Source of the DNA: Microcaldota archaeon | GTDB lineage: Archaea > Micrarchaeota > Micrarchaeia > Anstonellales > Bilamarchaeaceae | DNA: 6,441 nucleotides | Reading direction: 5' to 3' | NCBI GenBank assembly: GCA_013331535.1 | Contig: DUGF01000033.1 | Coordinates: 1,486 to 7,926, forward strand | In this document: piece after piece, positions 1-5,775 of the stretch | How positions within the stretch are numbered: the stretch's first letter is position 1 | Layout: every line of letters starts with the position of its first letter | Made by a program: the position numbers and the translations under genes | Notes under the pieces: generated by a model | The model's input: only the letters and a program-made list of their open reading frames with translations | What the model was told of the DNA's origin: nothing | The model's database searches: none

Positions 1-625
1 TTCCCAAATCAATTCTTGCTTCTTTTTTTACCTCTGGAACATATTTCCTGGAAGTAATCGTAAACGCCAGCTCTTTCTGAATCATGAATTTGGCCATTTC
101 AACCATGTGCTTTGTTTTCAGGACCGCAATATAGTCATACACTGACAAAAGAATAAGGAAAAGAACAGCAACTGGAAGGCTGAATGATGAACCAAATATC
201 GCTCCGGCTCCAGCAGTAGCGAGTATTGCCGCAAGATTTTTCACAGATTGAACGAAAAATTTGAGAATCGCAAGTGCCAGTGCAAGCACTATTCCAAAGA
301 GCATGCTTTCCCCATAAGGAAACCAGATTCTAAGGAGCGAGTAAAACACGAGGGACGACGCCGTAGAAATAAGCGCAAATTCCATTAATCTGAAAAACAG
401 CTCACTACGCACAAAGCGGATTACAAACATCAAAAAAGCCGCACCCGCAAGCGCGTATGCGACGAAATAGACTGCATTAAGCGGATCCTGAGGTTGTTCA
501 GTTATCACAAATGCCTGCACGAATGGATTTTCCTTCATGTCAAAAAGCAGAACCGCACCGGTATAGGTTCCGAGTATCTGCGCGATAACGAACATTGCAA
601 GAAGGCGAAGGATAAGGTCTTTCAT
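1..625 (-). CDS. Presenilin/SPP-like A22 intramembrane aspartyl protease, N-terminal part (cut by window edge)
   Basis: The gene starts at the ATG at 625 and runs off the left edge, leaving 208 residues. I see about six hydrophobic segments, near residues 6-28, 51-71, 80-98, 108-125, 131-148 and 149-169. The last carries VYDYIAVLKTKHMV (162-175), which matches the YD motif plus trailing Lys/His-Met of archaeal presenilin-like A22 proteases (DUF1119/SPP family), making D164 the first catalytic aspartate. Its place in the sixth membrane segment fits the family topology. The second catalytic GxGD and the PAL motif should lie in the missing C-terminal part, so activity cannot be judged here. Such proteins cleave substrates within the membrane; the substrate of this one is unknown. 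It begins 22 nt after the mcm stop, with only a weak GGTG at 640-643 as ribosome-binding signal and no other ATG upstream in frame, so co-transcription with mcm is likely. Confidence 0.8.
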   Translation of the reverse strand, partial: MKDLILRLLAMFVIAQILGTYTGAVLLFDMKENPFVQAFVITEQPQDPLNAVYFVAYALAGAAFLMFVIRFVRSELFFRLMEFALISTASSLVFYSLLRIWFPYGESMLFGIVLALALAILKFFVQSVKNLAAILATAGAGAIFGSSFSLPVAVLFLILLSVYDYIAVLKTKHMVEMAKFMIQKELAFTITSRKYVPEVKKEARIDLG

Positions 626-647
626 GCGTTTATGTTTCGCACCGGAA

Positions 648-2705
648 TTAATATTCCTTCCTATCGCTGACCATCTTCACATGCCCGTGCTCCTTCTCAT
701 ATAGATCTCCCTTTCTTAGAAGCTCGGTAATTATGCGCCTTGCGGTCTGCGCGTCAATATCATAAGATGCAGCATCAGAAATTACTTTCTCCACATCCGC
801 ACTGTCCTCGTTCTTTAAGTGTTCTCTTATTATGTTGAGAATAGTTTCTGATTTCTGGAGTTTGTCCCGCTCGGATTTCGGCTTTCCGGTCGCAACAACA
901 TCGACGTCAAATGCACCAGTAACTTTATCAGTCATAATCTGACGCATGACATATCTCATTAAATCAATTGCAGCATCTGCATCTTTTTCTTCAACCAGCT
1001 GACTAAGCCTTATTTTGGCATTAGCCTCAGATAATCGAACCAGACCTTCCAGGTATCTTGGAGTGATTGCGACAGACCCCACATCCCGTCCCATATTCCT
1101 CAAATCCACATAGAATTCCTTTATTTTTTCCATAGCTGGTTGGGTAAGTAGTGGGTGTACATTCCTGCGCGCGTATGCAATATATTTTCTGAGAAAATCC
1201 ACTGGAACAGATGGTTCGTTTTCCTGCAAATCCTTTCCCATATGGGCAGAAAGAATGTGTGTTGCAAGTTTTGCATCTTTTTCAGGATCAAGAACGTCTA
1301 TAATTGGAAATATTAGATCAAATCGTGAAAGCAGGGTTGGTGGAACATCAAACTGATCTGCAAGGTTCCTGTTCTGGTCAAACCTACCATATTTCGGATT
1401 TGCGGCTGCACAGATTGCACATTTTGCGCGGAAGGTCGCAACTATTCCTGCCTTAGCAACGGATATTTTCTGGGATTCCATTACTTCGTGCATGGAAGAA
1501 CGGTCTTCCTCTTCTATTTTATCAAATTCATCCACTCCTGCAAGTCCACCAGAGGCAAGAACAAGTGCACCTGCCTTCAATGTCCACCCTCCTTCGCCAA
1601 GCTCGTCCTTTTCGGCAGACACCGTAAGACCAGCTCCACTGACGCTTTTTCCACTTACGTAAATACTTTTCGGCGCAATGTCGACAACACCCTGAACAAG
1701 GCGGCTTTTTGCGATACCTGGATCACCAATCAAAAGAAGGTGAATATCATCTCTTATCGGGGCTCCGCCCTTCAGCGTCTTTCCCTTTGTTCCTCCGAAT
1801 AGCTGAAGCGTTAGTGCCTTTTTGACTTCATCATGTCCGTAAATCGCAGGAGCAACCGAGGAAATGATTATCTTATCTATATTCGGATCTTTTGAAATTT
1901 CGAGAATTCTTCTTTCATCCTCTTCCGTGATTTCAATCTCCTCAAAATCCCGTTTCATGCTCTTTACATGGATTACCTCAATATATCTACTGAATATCAT
2001 TTCCTGTTTGTTGCGCGTTTTTAATGGAGGTTTTAGACGTAGTATTCCGGAAATTTCTATATTTTCACCAGGGATAACTAGATTAACCAGATCGTCTTCC
2101 ATCCATAGTTCTATTTTTGCAGCTGGAGTTCCACCGCGAACCCGCTCGAGAAGTTCCTGCACTTCGGCTCGTTGTATATCAACGAATTTACTTTCATCTT
2201 CCACCTGTTTGAGAGCGAATTTCTTGCAATCATCGCATCGTTTGGGCGGAACAAAATTCTTTGTCACCAGAACACGCAGTTCAGAATCACAGAGCTGGCA
2301 CTTGTAAACCGCGATCTTCACCCGATGCATGATATCCGCACGTTTTGTGACTACGCCCTTAAAAGAGACTACTTCGTTAATGCTCTTTGAACCGAGTTGT
2401 TCAATAAGGGCATTATCTGCAAACGGAAAATTGAGAAACCTTACATGAGGGATGAATTCGCCACCAGCACTAACTGCAGTTCGCAATTGTTTTATCGCTT
2501 CTTCTGCTGCTTCAATATACAAGTCTGGTTCTTTCACCAGACGGTCTGCATGTTCGTGATCAAATTTCTCGAATTCCAGATAATCGATAACAAGAGAGCG
2601 TTTGTTTGGATAGGCACGCGCTACTTCGTTAATCTGTTTTTTATAAATAGAATTGAAGAAATCGGAAAAAACTGCAATAACCGGCGTGGGATCTGCTTTC
2701 TCCAT
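648..2705 (-). CDS. mcm: Archaeal replicative DNA helicase MCM
   Basis: This is the minichromosome maintenance helicase, a homohexameric AAA+ motor that unwinds DNA at the fork with GINS and Cdc45/RecJ-type partners. Numbered from the ATG at 2705 (685 aa, normal for archaeal MCM), the N-terminal domain has a zinc finger with C136, C139, C157 and C160 and a basic DNA-binding hairpin around 223-244. The AAA+ core has Walker A GDPGIAKS (327-334, K333), Walker B VDEF (D392, E393), the pre-sensor-1 hairpin lysine K418, sensor-1 N436, the SRFD arginine finger R461 and sensor-2 R550 in TPR. A winged-helix domain fills about 615-682. All key residues are present and there is no intein. A GTG nine bases upstream (2714) is an alternative start. 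I prefer the ATG because a TATA-like TAATATAA (2732-2739) sits about 30 bp before it and a GTGAT ribosome-binding-like motif sits 4 nt before it. It follows the A24 peptidase by 47 nt. Confidence 0.97.
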   Translation of the reverse strand: MEKADPTPVIAVFSDFFNSIYKKQINEVARAYPNKRSLVIDYLEFEKFDHEHADRLVKEPDLYIEAAEEAIKQLRTAVSAGGEFIPHVRFLNFPFADNALIEQLGSKSINEVVSFKGVVTKRADIMHRVKIAVYKCQLCDSELRVLVTKNFVPPKRCDDCKKFALKQVEDESKFVDIQRAEVQELLERVRGGTPAAKIELWMEDDLVNLVIPGENIEISGILRLKPPLKTRNKQEMIFSRYIEVIHVKSMKRDFEEIEITEEDERRILEISKDPNIDKIIISSVAPAIYGHDEVKKALTLQLFGGTKGKTLKGGAPIRDDIHLLLIGDPGIAKSRLVQGVVDIAPKSIYVSGKSVSGAGLTVSAEKDELGEGGWTLKAGALVLASGGLAGVDEFDKIEEEDRSSMHEVMESQKISVAKAGIVATFRAKCAICAAANPKYGRFDQNRNLADQFDVPPTLLSRFDLIFPIIDVLDPEKDAKLATHILSAHMGKDLQENEPSVPVDFLRKYIAYARRNVHPLLTQPAMEKIKEFYVDLRNMGRDVGSVAITPRYLEGLVRLSEANAKIRLSQLVEEKDADAAIDLMRYVMRQIMTDKVTGAFDVDVVATGKPKSERDKLQKSETILNIIREHLKNEDSADVEKVISDAASYDIDAQTARRIITELLRKGDLYEKEHGHVKMVSDRKEY

Positions 2706-2729
2706 ACGAATCACTTGAAAATTAGTGGG

Positions 2730-2741
2730 GAGTTATATTAG
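2730..2741 (-). promoter_or_regulatory. Possible TATA box for mcm
   Basis: On the minus strand this reads CTAATATAACTC, an AT-rich TATA-like element centred about 30 bp upstream of the mcm ATG at 2705. It lies in the 47-nt spacer after the A24 peptidase stop and would let mcm be expressed separately from the upstream gene. A second AT-rich stretch (2751-2759) overlaps the stop codon of the peptidase. No B-recognition element is convincing, so this rests on position and composition alone. Confidence 0.35.
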
Positions 2742-2752
2742 AAGCGAGCCTA

Positions 2753-3604
2753 TTAAAATGTTGGCAAGAGCAAACGGGCAAATAGTATTGCAATAACCAA
2801 CCCTACAAAGATAAATGGCAAAAACGGAGGTAGTTTGGTGAAAACCCATATGTTTTCCAGCTTGTGTTTCCTTATTTTTTCCACTTGATATCGTGTCAGC
2901 AACCTTCCAAGCTTGTGTTTTTCAACATCCTCCTTGTGCATAAATTCCAGTGCAAGAACATCTTCCTGCTCCAGGTCATCGTAATGGATCTTTTCGGCCA
3001 TGCTCTTGTGGATGTGCTCTTTGTAAGAAAGGAAGAAAATTGCTGAAATGAACATTACCGACACTATGGCAAAATAAACCGGGGAGAAAATCGCGGAACT
3101 GGCGAACATATAGGAAAAAAGCGCATATGGAACCAAAAGAAGGAGAAAATGCGGTTTTGGTTTTATTTGCTTTTTTATCACATATGCACCAAATCTTGCC
3201 ATAGTATAAAGTGAGAATAGAACTCCTGCAAAGACCAGAACAGATAAAACTAATGGGAAATTGAATGGCATGGCTGAAAGTTGAGGATGTAATGGAAGCA
3301 AAAGTGCGATTGATGCAAGTACGAAAACATCTGCTGCGCCAAGCTGGCCTACGTGATAGAACACAAATCCGATTGCACTTATAAGAACCGCAATTCCGAT
3401 TCCGAATAAGAACAACTCCTGATTGAAAAAGAAAATGTTCGTGGCAAATGCGACGATAAGAAATGCATAAAGCACGTTGTTCGGAATGCTCTTGTTGTTG
3501 AATAAATCAAAATAGGTCGCTACCGCTGTGCCAACCAGCGCGAGTGCTATTCGAACGGCCTCTCCTGGAATTGGAACGTTTCCGAAAATGAGCTTTTCTA
3601 TCAT
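2753..3604 (-). CDS. Archaeal A24 prepilin/preflagellin-type peptidase
   Basis: This is an integral membrane aspartyl protease of the type that removes class III signal peptides from archaellins and pilins. Numbered from the ATG at 3604 (283 aa), the first hydrophobic segment ends in YFDLFNNKSIPN, giving catalytic D33, and the second aspartate is D92 in GAADVF, where the family has GxGD. About six hydrophobic segments are visible. A cytoplasmic charged stretch (196-250) leads to NIWVFTKLPPFLPFIFVGL, which resembles the C-terminal Arc_PepC_II-type region of archaeal enzymes. The frame stays open to 3736, and an ATG at 3646 would add 14 hydrophobic residues while overlapping the trm56 start. 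I chose 3604 because the family normally begins just before the first Asp-bearing helix and because TTTTTAATCC (3628-3637) lies near -28 for a leaderless message. No pilin or archaellin genes are in the window, so the substrate is unknown. Confidence 0.85.
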   Translation of the reverse strand: MIEKLIFGNVPIPGEAVRIALALVGTAVATYFDLFNNKSIPNNVLYAFLIVAFATNIFFFNQELFLFGIGIAVLISAIGFVFYHVGQLGAADVFVLASIALLLPLHPQLSAMPFNFPLVLSVLVFAGVLFSLYTMARFGAYVIKKQIKPKPHFLLLLVPYALFSYMFASSAIFSPVYFAIVSVMFISAIFFLSYKEHIHKSMAEKIHYDDLEQEDVLALEFMHKEDVEKHKLGRLLTRYQVEKIRKHKLENIWVFTKLPPFLPFIFVGLVIAILFARLLLPTF

Positions 3605-3644
3605 ATACGCAATATTAAAGAAATAAAGGATTAAAAACAAAAGC
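3605..3644. promoter_or_regulatory. Compact divergent promoter between A24 peptidase and trm56
   Basis: Forty very AT-rich bases separate the two chosen start codons. For the minus strand, TTTTTAATCC (3628-3637) is centred about 28 bp from the ATG at 3604. For the plus strand, aatattaaag (3611-3620) is centred about 29 bp from the ATG at 3645. Both spacings fit an archaeal TATA box giving a leaderless or nearly leaderless transcript, so the two TATA boxes would be interleaved in one 30-bp core. No Shine-Dalgarno motif is well placed for either gene. This is inferred from spacing only. Confidence 0.5.
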
Positions 3645-4241
3645 ATGGCAGAAACCGGAGAAAGAACGATTGCTGAAAATGAGATTGTAGTTATACGACT
3701 TGGGCACAGATTGCCACGGGATGAACGGATTTCCACGCATGTTGCATTAGTATCGCGGGCAATTGGAGCAAATGAAATATTCTATTGTGGACAGCACGAT
3801 GGAAGTCTTGAAACCAGCGTTTCTCGCATTGTTGAGAATTGGGGCGGAAAATTCGGAATAACATACGAAAAAAGTCCGGCTAGAAAACTGCGGGAACTGA
3901 AAAAAGAGGGTTACTGCGTTGTTCACCTTACGATGTACGGAATTCCGCTCCCGGAAGTCTTGAGTTCAGAGTCTTGGATCTCGAAACGCGAAACTGGAAA
4001 CGGAAAACTAGCAGTAGTTATAGGAGCAGAACAGGTCCCCCGCGAGATTTACGAGATAGCTGATTTCAACATTTCGGTCACGAACCAGCCGCACAGCGAA
4101 GTTGCCGCACTCGCAGTTTTCCTTAACGAAATAAATGAAGGGAAGCCGCTCAAACGCGAATACGCAAATTCAGAGCGCTTTGCCGGTGGAAGGATAGGGA
4201 TTGAACCAGATGAGAGAGGAAAGAATGTGAGAAGGAAATAG
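3645..4241 (+). CDS. trm56: tRNA (cytidine(56)-2'-O)-methyltransferase Trm56
   Basis: This SAM-dependent SPOUT-class enzyme methylates the ribose of C56 in the TΨC loop of archaeal tRNAs and normally works as a dimer. The 198-residue product shows the family blocks in order: IRLGHRLPRDERISTHVAL (17-35), VHLTMYG (93-99), VVIGAEQVPREIYEIADFN (124-142) and NQPHSEVAALAVFLNE (147-162). The last two contribute to the knotted SAM-binding site in this family. The C-terminus is short and basic. Compared with euryarchaeal homologues that begin almost directly at the VVxRLGHR strand, this protein has about 13 extra N-terminal residues; there is no ATG, GTG or TTG between the ATG at 3645 and that strand, so the extension looks real unless a rare start is used. 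It is divergent from the A24 peptidase, and the hairpin array follows directly after its TAG stop. Confidence 0.95.
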   Translation: MAETGERTIAENEIVVIRLGHRLPRDERISTHVALVSRAIGANEIFYCGQHDGSLETSVSRIVENWGGKFGITYEKSPARKLRELKKEGYCVVHLTMYGIPLPEVLSSESWISKRETGNGKLAVVIGAEQVPREIYEIADFNISVTNQPHSEVAALAVFLNEINEGKPLKREYANSERFAGGRIGIEPDERGKNVRRK

Positions 4242-4243
4242 TC

Positions 4244-4528
4244 GAGACCGACAAACGTTCTAGTCTCTGGATATACTGAACCAAATAAGTAATGTCGATT
4301 TACGATCATTGGTTTTATGTCGTTGGTTCAGTATGTCAGGAACGACGAATCGTTCCTGAACATCTGCAAGTTCGCATCAGCGAACTTGTCTGATACAAAA
4401 TGCATTGCATTTTGTACATGCTCATGAACGGATTGCCGTTCATGACATAGATCGAGCCGTCTTCAGAAGCGTTAGCTTCTGGAGAGATAGTGAACAGCAG
4501 TTCACTAGAACTTTTTTTACTTGGCTCG
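4244..4528. ncRNA. Array of seven consecutive stem-loops, candidate structured RNA or DNA element
   Basis: Stems, checked base by base, are: H1 4273-4284/4323-4334, 12 bp with a 38-nt loop containing a small bulged hairpin (4291-4297/4303-4310); H2 4336-4345/4350-4359, 10 bp, loop CGAA; H3 4366-4375/4380-4389, 10 bp with one wobble, loop ATCA; H4 4394-4403/4407-4416, 10 bp, loop ATT; H5 4422-4431/4436-4445, 10 bp, loop ATTG; H6 4460-4470/4475-4485, 11 bp with one wobble, loop GTTA; H7 4488-4495/4500-4507, 8 bp, loop AGCA. CGAGCC (4453-4458) pairs with GGCTCG (4523-4528) to enclose H6 and H7. A weaker 5-bp stem (4244-4248/4263-4267) precedes H1. Linkers are 1-7 nt and H2 to H5 repeat every 27-30 nt. 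No credible gene covers the region. I know of no matching RNA family. It may be an independent ncRNA, the trm56 3' UTR, or a DNA-level hairpin element; the T7 tract slightly favours plus-strand transcription. Confidence 0.6.
4488..4518 (+). terminator. Hairpin plus T7, possible plus-strand terminator
   Basis: The last hairpin of the array (8 bp, loop AGCA, 4488-4507) is followed after GAAC by seven T residues (4512-4518). U-tracts are the main archaeal termination signal and the hairpin may add to it. It would end transcripts from trm56 or from an RNA covering the array, before the promoter of the nucleotidyltransferase cassette. The enclosing CGAGCC/GGCTCG stem extends past the T tract, which argues mildly against a clean end here. 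Confidence 0.4.
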
Positions 4529-4533
4529 GGATA

Positions 4534-4581
4534 TTGTATTAATTTATACAAATTTTGAGCACAAGAATACAATAATTGTAT
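4534..4581. promoter_or_regulatory. Paired TTGTAT/ATACAA inverted repeats, candidate operators
   Basis: Two inverted repeats share one half-site. The first is TTGTAT (4534-4539), six bases, then ATACAA (4546-4551). The second is a perfect 15-bp odd-centre palindrome, ATACAATAATTGTAT (4567-4581). The four half-sites lie directly upstream of the TATA-like box of the nucleotidyltransferase cassette, the expected place for an activator or repressor dimer in archaea. Autoregulation by a cassette protein is an attractive but untested idea. Confidence 0.5.
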
Positions 4582-4591
4582 AAAAACATAC

Positions 4592-4599
4592 ATTTAAAT
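4592..4599 (+). promoter_or_regulatory. TATA box for nucleotidyltransferase cassette
   Basis: TTTAAATA is centred about 26 bp upstream of the ATG at 4622, with an A-rich stretch before it (4582-4587) that could be part of a B-recognition element. This spacing puts the transcription start at or next to the start codon, so the first gene is probably translated from a leaderless mRNA. That agrees with the absence of a Shine-Dalgarno motif there and favours the ATG at 4622 over the one at 4646. Confidence 0.55.
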
Positions 4600-4621
4600 A
4601 ATTAATGCCCGAAATACGTTT

Positions 4622-5221
4622 ATGGAAATAGGAAGTAGGACATTGATGGACTCAATAATCGAATTCGACAAGTATCTATCAAGAAGAATGAGGATAATTG
4701 CCATAGGTGGCACCGCCCTGACGCTTCTTGGAAAAAAGGCTAGCACCAAAGACATTGATTTTTGTTTCATTAACGAAGCTGATAGAACTGAATTTACGCG
4801 TATTGCCAAACGACTTGGATATGTATCAGAACCGCCATCTAAACTAATCGGACATGGTCTGGCAGTAGATATCTACTCTAACGGATATATTTTTTGCGTG
4901 CAGCTCCAGCCAAACTACGCGGAAATATCTGTAAAAATCAGAGAATTGCAAAAAATAGAATTATACGCGCTTAACCCGGTTGACCTGGTTATAACAAAAA
5001 CCTCCAGATTCAATGATAGGGATCGGGAGGACATTATAACAATTCTCAAAAATTACGGCTTAGATCAAAACGAGTTTGTTGAGCGATACATAAAGACGAT
5101 GGAAAACTCCATGGTACGAGATGCAAAGGATAATCTGCTTGTTTTGTTTTCACTTATTGACAGATATATTAAGGTTGACAAAAATGCATTTGAAATAGCA
5201 AAGAGGTGGAGAGATGAATGA
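4622..5221 (+). CDS. Nucleotidyltransferase-fold protein, DUF6036-like
   Basis: This 199-residue protein has a DNA polymerase beta-type minimal nucleotidyltransferase core. IAIGGTALTLLG (27-37 region, GG at 29-30) is the nucleotide-binding turn, TKDIDF gives metal-binding D44 and D46, and D83 in LAVDIY is the likely third acidic residue. Further on, LNPVDLVITKTSRFNDRDREDI (117-138) matches the conserved basic and RDxxDI region of DUF6036/AbiEii-like proteins, followed by a helical tail. Related proteins include toxins that attach nucleotides to tRNA or proteins and also antitoxin-like partners; the substrate here is unknown. The catalytic residues look intact. The start at 4622 is supported by a TATA-like box at -26. 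Its last 8 bases overlap the next gene, so the two are co-transcribed and probably translationally coupled. Base composition is AT-richer than the mcm side. Confidence 0.8.
   Translation: MEIGSRTLMDSIIEFDKYLSRRMRIIAIGGTALTLLGKKASTKDIDFCFINEADRTEFTRIAKRLGYVSEPPSKLIGHGLAVDIYSNGYIFCVQLQPNYAEISVKIRELQKIELYALNPVDLVITKTSRFNDRDREDIITILKNYGLDQNEFVERYIKTMENSMVRDAKDNLLVLFSLIDRYIKVDKNAFEIAKRWRDE
5203..5208 (+). promoter_or_regulatory. Strong Shine-Dalgarno for second cassette gene
   Basis: GAGGTG lies inside the 3' end of the nucleotidyltransferase gene, five bases before the ATG at 5214. It is the best ribosome-binding site in the window and fixes the start of the second gene. The internal gene uses an SD while the first gene appears leaderless, a common archaeal operon pattern. 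Confidence 0.75.
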
Positions 5222-5771
5222 ATTTAAAAAAATTTTTGCTAAACATGGTTATGCTCTTTTTGAACCGGAATCCATAGAAGATGCGATAATTTCCGCAATA
5301 AAAAATAGGGAGATAAGATACACACTTGGCATTCCGATTGTCATAGAAAATTCAGATGTAAGCTATGAAGAACTGATAAAAAGGGCAAAACATGCCGGCA
5401 TATATGAGGAAGTCATATCTATCCTGCAAATTACTTCGCAAATAATAAAAAACAAAGAAAAAAAACGGGCGATTGCGCGCGCTATTGGATTAAAAAAAAC
5501 AAAAATAAAGAATAAATTTGATAAAAAGGAGTTTGAACAGGTTTATGCCGGATATACAAGAGTGCCACATGCAGTCGGATTCGCTTCGGACATAGCTTAT
5601 GCTCTTTCGTTTTTGTTCGCCCCAAAACAGATAAACATCATTTACAAACTAAAAAATGGGGAAAGACTGACTAAAACAGAGCGCGAGTACTTCAGTCGTG
5701 TGATTAAGAAAAAACTGATTGCCATAAAGGAGATTGCGGGCTTAGCGGTAGAATTGACATCTAGGATATAG
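5214..5771 (+). CDS. Basic partner protein of the nucleotidyltransferase cassette, function unknown
   Basis: I do not recognise a named family with confidence. The 185-residue protein is mostly helical and strongly basic, with no signal peptide or membrane segment. The N-terminal part (1-75) contains YTLGIPIVIENSDVSYEELIKRA and seems a small alpha/beta or helical module. A lysine-rich linker (78-106) includes RAIARAIGLKKTKIKNK. The C-terminal part contains GERLTKTEREYFSRVIKKKLIAI (149-171), which reminds me of a short LxKTEREYxSRVxKKKL motif in uncharacterised archaeal proteins; I cannot verify that. There is no RxxxxH HEPN motif. It begins inside the end of the nucleotidyltransferase gene (8-bp overlap) with a strong SD, so stoichiometric production is likely. 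It could be a cognate antitoxin, an RNA- or DNA-binding adaptor, or a regulator acting at the upstream inverted repeats. G+C is low, about 29% by hand count over 5401-5520. Confidence 0.7.
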   Translation: MNEFKKIFAKHGYALFEPESIEDAIISAIKNREIRYTLGIPIVIENSDVSYEELIKRAKHAGIYEEVISILQITSQIIKNKEKKRAIARAIGLKKTKIKNKFDKKEFEQVYAGYTRVPHAVGFASDIAYALSFLFAPKQINIIYKLKNGERLTKTEREYFSRVIKKKLIAIKEIAGLAVELTSRI

Positions 5772-5775
5772 ATGT

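Noticed and set aside
1488..2741. Several plus-strand open frames inside mcm
   Set aside because: All are antisense to well-conserved MCM motifs, with low-complexity Ser/Thr/Arg-rich or Phe-rich translations typical of shadow frames.
3605..3736. N-terminal extension of the A24 peptidase to 3736
   Set aside because: It would overlap trm56 by about 90 bases on the other strand, and the added residues do not resemble the family N-terminus.
4049..4309. Minus-strand 86-codon open frame at the end of trm56
   Set aside because: It is antisense to the most conserved part of Trm56 (NQPHSEVAA region) and is a shadow frame.
4336..4507. CRISPR array
   Set aside because: The units are hairpins with different sequences; there is no constant direct repeat with variable spacers and no cas gene.
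4273..4528. H/ACA guide RNA, RNase P RNA or SRP RNA
   Set aside because: The stems lack the internal pockets needed for H/ACA guides even though ACA follows some stems (4360, 4445), and the conserved core motifs of RNase P and SRP RNA were not found.
4336..4593. Minus-strand 85-codon open frame across the hairpin region
   Set aside because: It lies over the hairpin array and operator palindromes, its protein has no recognisable pattern, and the perfect inverted repeats explain the sequence better than coding.
4257..4620. Insertion-sequence remnant or integron attC-like site
   Set aside because: No transposase or integrase fragment, no target duplication and no attC core sites were seen around the hairpins.
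4622..5771. MNT-HEPN toxin-antitoxin pair
   Set aside because: The first protein is a nucleotidyltransferase, but the second lacks the RxxxxH HEPN motif and looks different in layout.
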